Positions 61,333 to 64,000 of a stretch of DNA of 64,000 nt are shown piece by piece. Both the position numbers and the translations under genes were made by a program. The notes beneath the pieces are model-generated. The model saw nothing but the letters and a program-made list of their open reading frames with translations. It ran no database searches and had not been told where the DNA came from. Location of the stretch: assembly GCA_963693305.1 (NCBI GenBank), contig OY855907.1, positions 35,378,301 through 35,442,300 on the forward strand, read 5' to 3'. Position 1 is the stretch's first letter. The number at the start of each line of letters is the position of its first letter. This DNA is from Meandrina meandrites. Taxonomy: Eukaryota; Cnidaria; Anthozoa; Scleractinia; Meandrinidae.

Positions 61333-64000
61333 AGCTTCTTCTATTTCTTTCATTTCGGCATTTGTTAATGAAGCTTCTATTTCTTCCATTTCTGTAGTAG
61401 CGAATAAAGCTTCCATTTCTTCCATTGCACTGTTGTACCCGTAAGCTTTTGTATTTACCCCGTCGTCAGCTATCCAGCGCTTTGAATCAAACGGGGACAG
61501 TGAAATTTTATTTACATGCATGCCGTAGATTTCGTGCCCCTCGCTTCGCAAAATGTTCATTCCGTGCCACATCTGCTCTTTGCTGAACAGCACCTGCTTG
61601 TACTGTTCATGCTTTATCTGTTTCTTCACAACGTTCTTTTTCACGCCTTTCGCTTTTCTTACGTTTATTTCATCAGCTTTTATCATGTTACAGCATTGCG
61701 ACATTATTGCTTTCGGATGTTTCTTTTTTATTTTTTTGAACAACTCTGCGTCTTTTGCCATTATTGCCTGCACTTTTTTTCCTTCGCAGGTGCACTCTTT
61801 TATTTCCGCCTCAGGGAAGTCTTTCTTTATTTTGTCTATTCCCTTTTTGCTTTCGTCTGCCTTCATGACTGAGTACATTTTTGACCTCAGGCCCACATAC
61901 TCCGATATTGGGGTCCCCGCGCACTCATCTTTCATTTTTCCCAATACCTTTTTGTTCACTGTTGAGTGGAGCGGATGCTCCTTCGGGTAGTCTGATGTAT
62001 CATAGAAGTTTTCGTTTGCTTTTATGTCTTTGTAGACGTCCTCTGTTTCTATCTTCAGCAGCAGGCTGTCCGTGTCAGTGTACAGGAGCTCGCATTTCTC
62101 ACCGTACTGCTTTTTCAGGTGGTTGTAAAAGAAGTCGTACATCAGTATCTTGCTTTTGTCAAGGATTGTCATTCCTGTGTAGACCGGCTTGTTGAGCAGC
62201 AGGCGGCTTTTGTGCATGTCAATGCCCACCAAGTCGTTTGTAAATATTACGTGCCTTGCGTACAGAGGGCTTGCGACCAATTTCCTTATTTTGTCTTTCT
62301 CATTGCTGCGGACTATTTTTATATCTACTCGGTTGCGCAGGTTTTCCATGGTTTTGCCGAAAACTGAGTTATTCATCAGCTTGTAAAAGTTCTTTTCAAA
62401 GTCATTCTTTGCTTGCTTTCTGAATTCTGTGTTCATCCGAATGTACGGCTCCATCCAACACTCTTGTTCGAACTCCAGCGCCCTTTTTACGCGCTTCAGT
62501 TTCATCCCCTGCTTCAGATAGAACTTCAAGTTTTCGTAGTGAACCACGTAGTCATTTTTGTCCTCAAGTGTCAGCAGTAGCTTCTTGCTGTTTGGGATTT
62601 TCAGGTCCAATTCTTTTATCAGATTATTTTGGTAGTCCGACATGTTTTCTTTTTTCACGACCTTTTTCTCTGGCGCCAGCGGGTAGCTGTTGTGTTCTTT
62701 ATGCAGCTCCGCCGGGTACTCCAAATCAACTTCTAGGATCCAGCCTTTCTTGGCGTTTTCTTTTTTGTTCAGGATTTCCTCCTCTGTCGGCATCACTCGT
62801 TTCCATTTGAATCCGCTTTTGGGGAGAGGCTTGCTCATTGCCCAGCCGTACAGGTTGTTCGCGTCCAGATACATAATGTAACTGTTTGGTTTGCTTTCGT
62901 CATAGTCTGATACCAAAGGATTGTTTGCCTTTGCGTGTCTTTTGCTTACCATCGAGATTCCTCCGCGAATTCCTCGTTCCACGAACATATGCATTTCATG
63001 GTCTGTTAACAACTCAAGCTCGATACCCGTCTTTTTCAAGAGTGCGTCCCATGAGAGGCCTGGTGATGTGAAATAGTGCGCTGGGTCAAGACCGTACTGC
63101 CGCAAACACAATTTACGGAAATTTTCAAATACATCTGCCAACAGTGCTACATCCGTTTTTACGTAAAGGTCATGGTAATCCCCCAATGTTTTACAATCAA
63201 AAGTCTCCCATACTGTCTTCGCGTGAGCGTACTCATATTCTGCAATGTGTTCATCGTTGAGTTTGCTGTAGAAGTCTTCTTTTTTGGGCAGACTTGTTTC
63301 GCTGAATTTCTCCCATGAATCCATGTACTCGTATGGGTAAATTCCCTTTTTGTACAGCAGATCACTGCCGTTTGATAATCCTGATGTTATTTTGAGTTCC
63401 TTTTTGTACTGCAGCTCTCTGTCTTTTAATTTTGATGTGGCTTCTTCTACCCCCTCTACTATTACTTTTACCAATGAGTCCAAGCTTCCTTGCAAAAAGT
63501 TCAAGCTGTCTATGAAACGTAGACCTCCGACCGAAAAGGTTATGTATTTCTCCATGTTGTTTGCGATGCATTTCACCTCTTTTTGCAAATTTGACATCGC
63601 TTGCATTAAATGGTGTGCGTCGTATCCCCTAAGGTTGTGAAAAACAATTGGTATCTGGTCCGTCTTGGGATTTATTCTCAGTTTAAGGTTACATTGGTTG
63701 TGCGCCGCTCCTCTGTACTTACCCGTTATGTGGCAATGGTCTTTTACTGCGTCTCTGTAGTTTTTCTGAAGTAAAGGTTCTGCGCAGAACAAACATGCTT
63801 CCTGATTGTTTGCAATCCATTGGTCTATTTTGTCTTTTTCTTTTCTTTCCCTTTTTGGCCCAACTAATTTTATTTTTTTGAGTGCCGCGTAATAACAACC
63901 TTTGTGGCTTTGACCGCAATAACAGCCTGTATCATGGTCGCAGACGGGTATTGAGTCTAAGAATTCATCTTTTATCAAACGTTTGTTACAAATATGACAT
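61312..64000 (-). CDS. POLB: protein-primed family B DNA polymerase (5' end off window)
   Basis: About 895 residues are visible. The frame stays open to the edge (CHICNKRLIKDEF), so the N-terminus is missing. The order from the edge is: Cys/His-rich fingers; CLFCAEP, KDHCHITGKYRGAAHNQCN, an endonuclease-VII-like HNH/zinc module; exonuclease motif II FHNLRGYDAHHL; exonuclease III YVKTDVALL; polymerase motif A YLDANNLYGWAM; motif B FYKLMNNSVFGKTMENLRNR; motif C YTDTDSLLL; and LRSKMYSVM, the KxY motif. This is the replicative polymerase that starts from a terminal protein. All three catalytic motifs are intact. The C-terminus carries a short Glu-rich duplicated segment (TEMEEIEASL / AEMKEIEEAL) and overlaps the integrase by 21 bp. 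Confidence 0.92.
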   Translation of the reverse strand, partial: CHICNKRLIKDEFLDSIPVCDHDTGCYCGQSHKGCYYAALKKIKLVGPKRERKEKDKIDQWIANNQEACLFCAEPLLQKNYRDAVKDHCHITGKYRGAAHNQCNLKLRINPKTDQIPIVFHNLRGYDAHHLMQAMSNLQKEVKCIANNMEKYITFSVGGLRFIDSLNFLQGSLDSLVKVIVEGVEEATSKLKDRELQYKKELKITSGLSNGSDLLYKKGIYPYEYMDSWEKFSETSLPKKEDFYSKLNDEHIAEYEYAHAKTVWETFDCKTLGDYHDLYVKTDVALLADVFENFRKLCLRQYGLDPAHYFTSPGLSWDALLKKTGIELELLTDHEMHMFVERGIRGGISMVSKRHAKANNPLVSDYDESKPNSYIMYLDANNLYGWAMSKPLPKSGFKWKRVMPTEEEILNKKENAKKGWILEVDLEYPAELHKEHNSYPLAPEKKVVKKENMSDYQNNLIKELDLKIPNSKKLLLTLEDKNDYVVHYENLKFYLKQGMKLKRVKRALEFEQECWMEPYIRMNTEFRKQAKNDFEKNFYKLMNNSVFGKTMENLRNRVDIKIVRSNEKDKIRKLVASPLYARHVIFTNDLVGIDMHKSRLLLNKPVYTGMTILDKSKILMYDFFYNHLKKQYGEKCELLYTDTDSLLLKIETEDVYKDIKANENFYDTSDYPKEHPLHSTVNKKVLGKMKDECAGTPISEYVGLRSKMYSVMKADESKKGIDKIKKDFPEAEIKECTCEGKKVQAIMAKDAELFKKIKKKHPKAIMSQCCNMIKADEINVRKAKGVKKNVVKKQIKHEQYKQVLFSKEQMWHGMNILRSEGHEIYGMHVNKISLSPFDSKRWIADDGVNTKAYGYNSAMEEMEALFATTEMEEIEASLTNAEMKEIEEALKSLGG

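Larger units (their letters stand above)
50319..64000. mobile_element. Polinton/Maverick-type virus-like element (right end off window)
   Basis: Fourteen or more compact, intronless genes in both orientations include the Polinton hallmark set: protein-primed family B DNA polymerase, retroviral-type integrase next to it tail to tail, A32-type packaging ATPase, and probable major and minor capsid proteins. The recognised genes carry no stops or frameshifts. Gene spacing is often under 60 bp, and two convergent pairs overlap. No adenovirus-type cysteine protease was recognised here; it may lie beyond 64000. The left boundary is set at the end of the palindrome by inference. The terminal inverted repeat and the 6-bp target duplication usual for Polintons cannot be checked without the right end. 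Confidence 0.85.

Noticed and set aside
50319..64000. Contaminating virus or bacterial contig
   Set aside because: The sequence is continuous with a host fibrinogen-like exon ~240 bp away, and the integrase explains insertion; a chimeric assembly remains possible but is less likely.
50319..64000. Adenovirus-type cysteine protease expected in Polintons
   Set aside because: Looked for a small protease with His/Cys motifs; none recognised here. It may lie beyond the right edge.
1..64000. tRNA and rRNA genes
   Set aside because: No cloverleaf or ribosomal RNA signature was noticed by eye; a covariance-model scan would be the proper test.

Overview
The window looks like nuclear DNA of an anthozoan cnidarian, most likely a stony coral or close relative. 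The evidence is AT-rich sequence packed with small DNA transposons, genes split into exons with GT/AG introns, and a tandem family of secreted PAN/EGF/fibrinogen-like genes of a type I associate with corals and anemones. The species cannot be fixed from sequence alone.

Left part (1-15 kb). This is a sigma-class glutathione S-transferase (GST) neighbourhood on the minus strand. Exons 1, 3, 4 and 5 of one GST gene can be read (10035 down to 4454), but no exon 2 was found. Two extra copies of exon 1 lie in a tandem duplication at 2.5-4.35 kb. A fourth copy sits on the plus strand in an inverted duplication (9.05-10.3 kb against 13.6-14.7 kb). Around and between them are a PIF/Harbinger MITE, foldback elements, a (CTGCAGT)n minisatellite and a 5'-truncated LINE.

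Middle part (16-50 kb). A possible ~4 kb TIR-flanked unit carries an 83-bp tandem array. It is followed by a minus-strand array of three PAN-EGF-linker-fibrinogen-like genes (26.6-22.4, 37.7-31.5 and 45.1-42.4 kb) and a fourth fibrinogen-like exon (50.1-49.4 kb). The four-exon splice phases are identical in the copies. Copy 2 has lost a GT splice donor. Extra copies of the family's 5' flank without intact genes show that the array expanded and then decayed. Insertions include a Penelope-like retroelement, a 953-bp near-perfect palindrome, a 9-bp-TSD MITE and a TTAA-TSD MITE whose empty site is also present in the window.

Right part (50.3-64 kb, running off the edge). This is a compact, intronless virus-like Polinton/Maverick-type element. 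It carries a protein-primed family B DNA polymerase with an endonuclease-VII-like N-terminal module, a retrovirus-type DDE integrase, an A32/FtsK-like packaging ATPase, a probable major capsid protein, a penton-like minor capsid candidate, a coiled-coil membrane protein and a run of small membrane proteins. The recognised genes have no internal stops or frameshifts, so the insertion is recent or still functional. It begins within about 240 bp of the splice acceptor of the fourth fibrinogen-like exon, so it either sits in that gene's intron or has beheaded the gene. The palindrome ATCAAC-N3-GTTGAT occurs at least five times in the element, mostly directly in front of genes, and is a candidate element-specific regulatory site.
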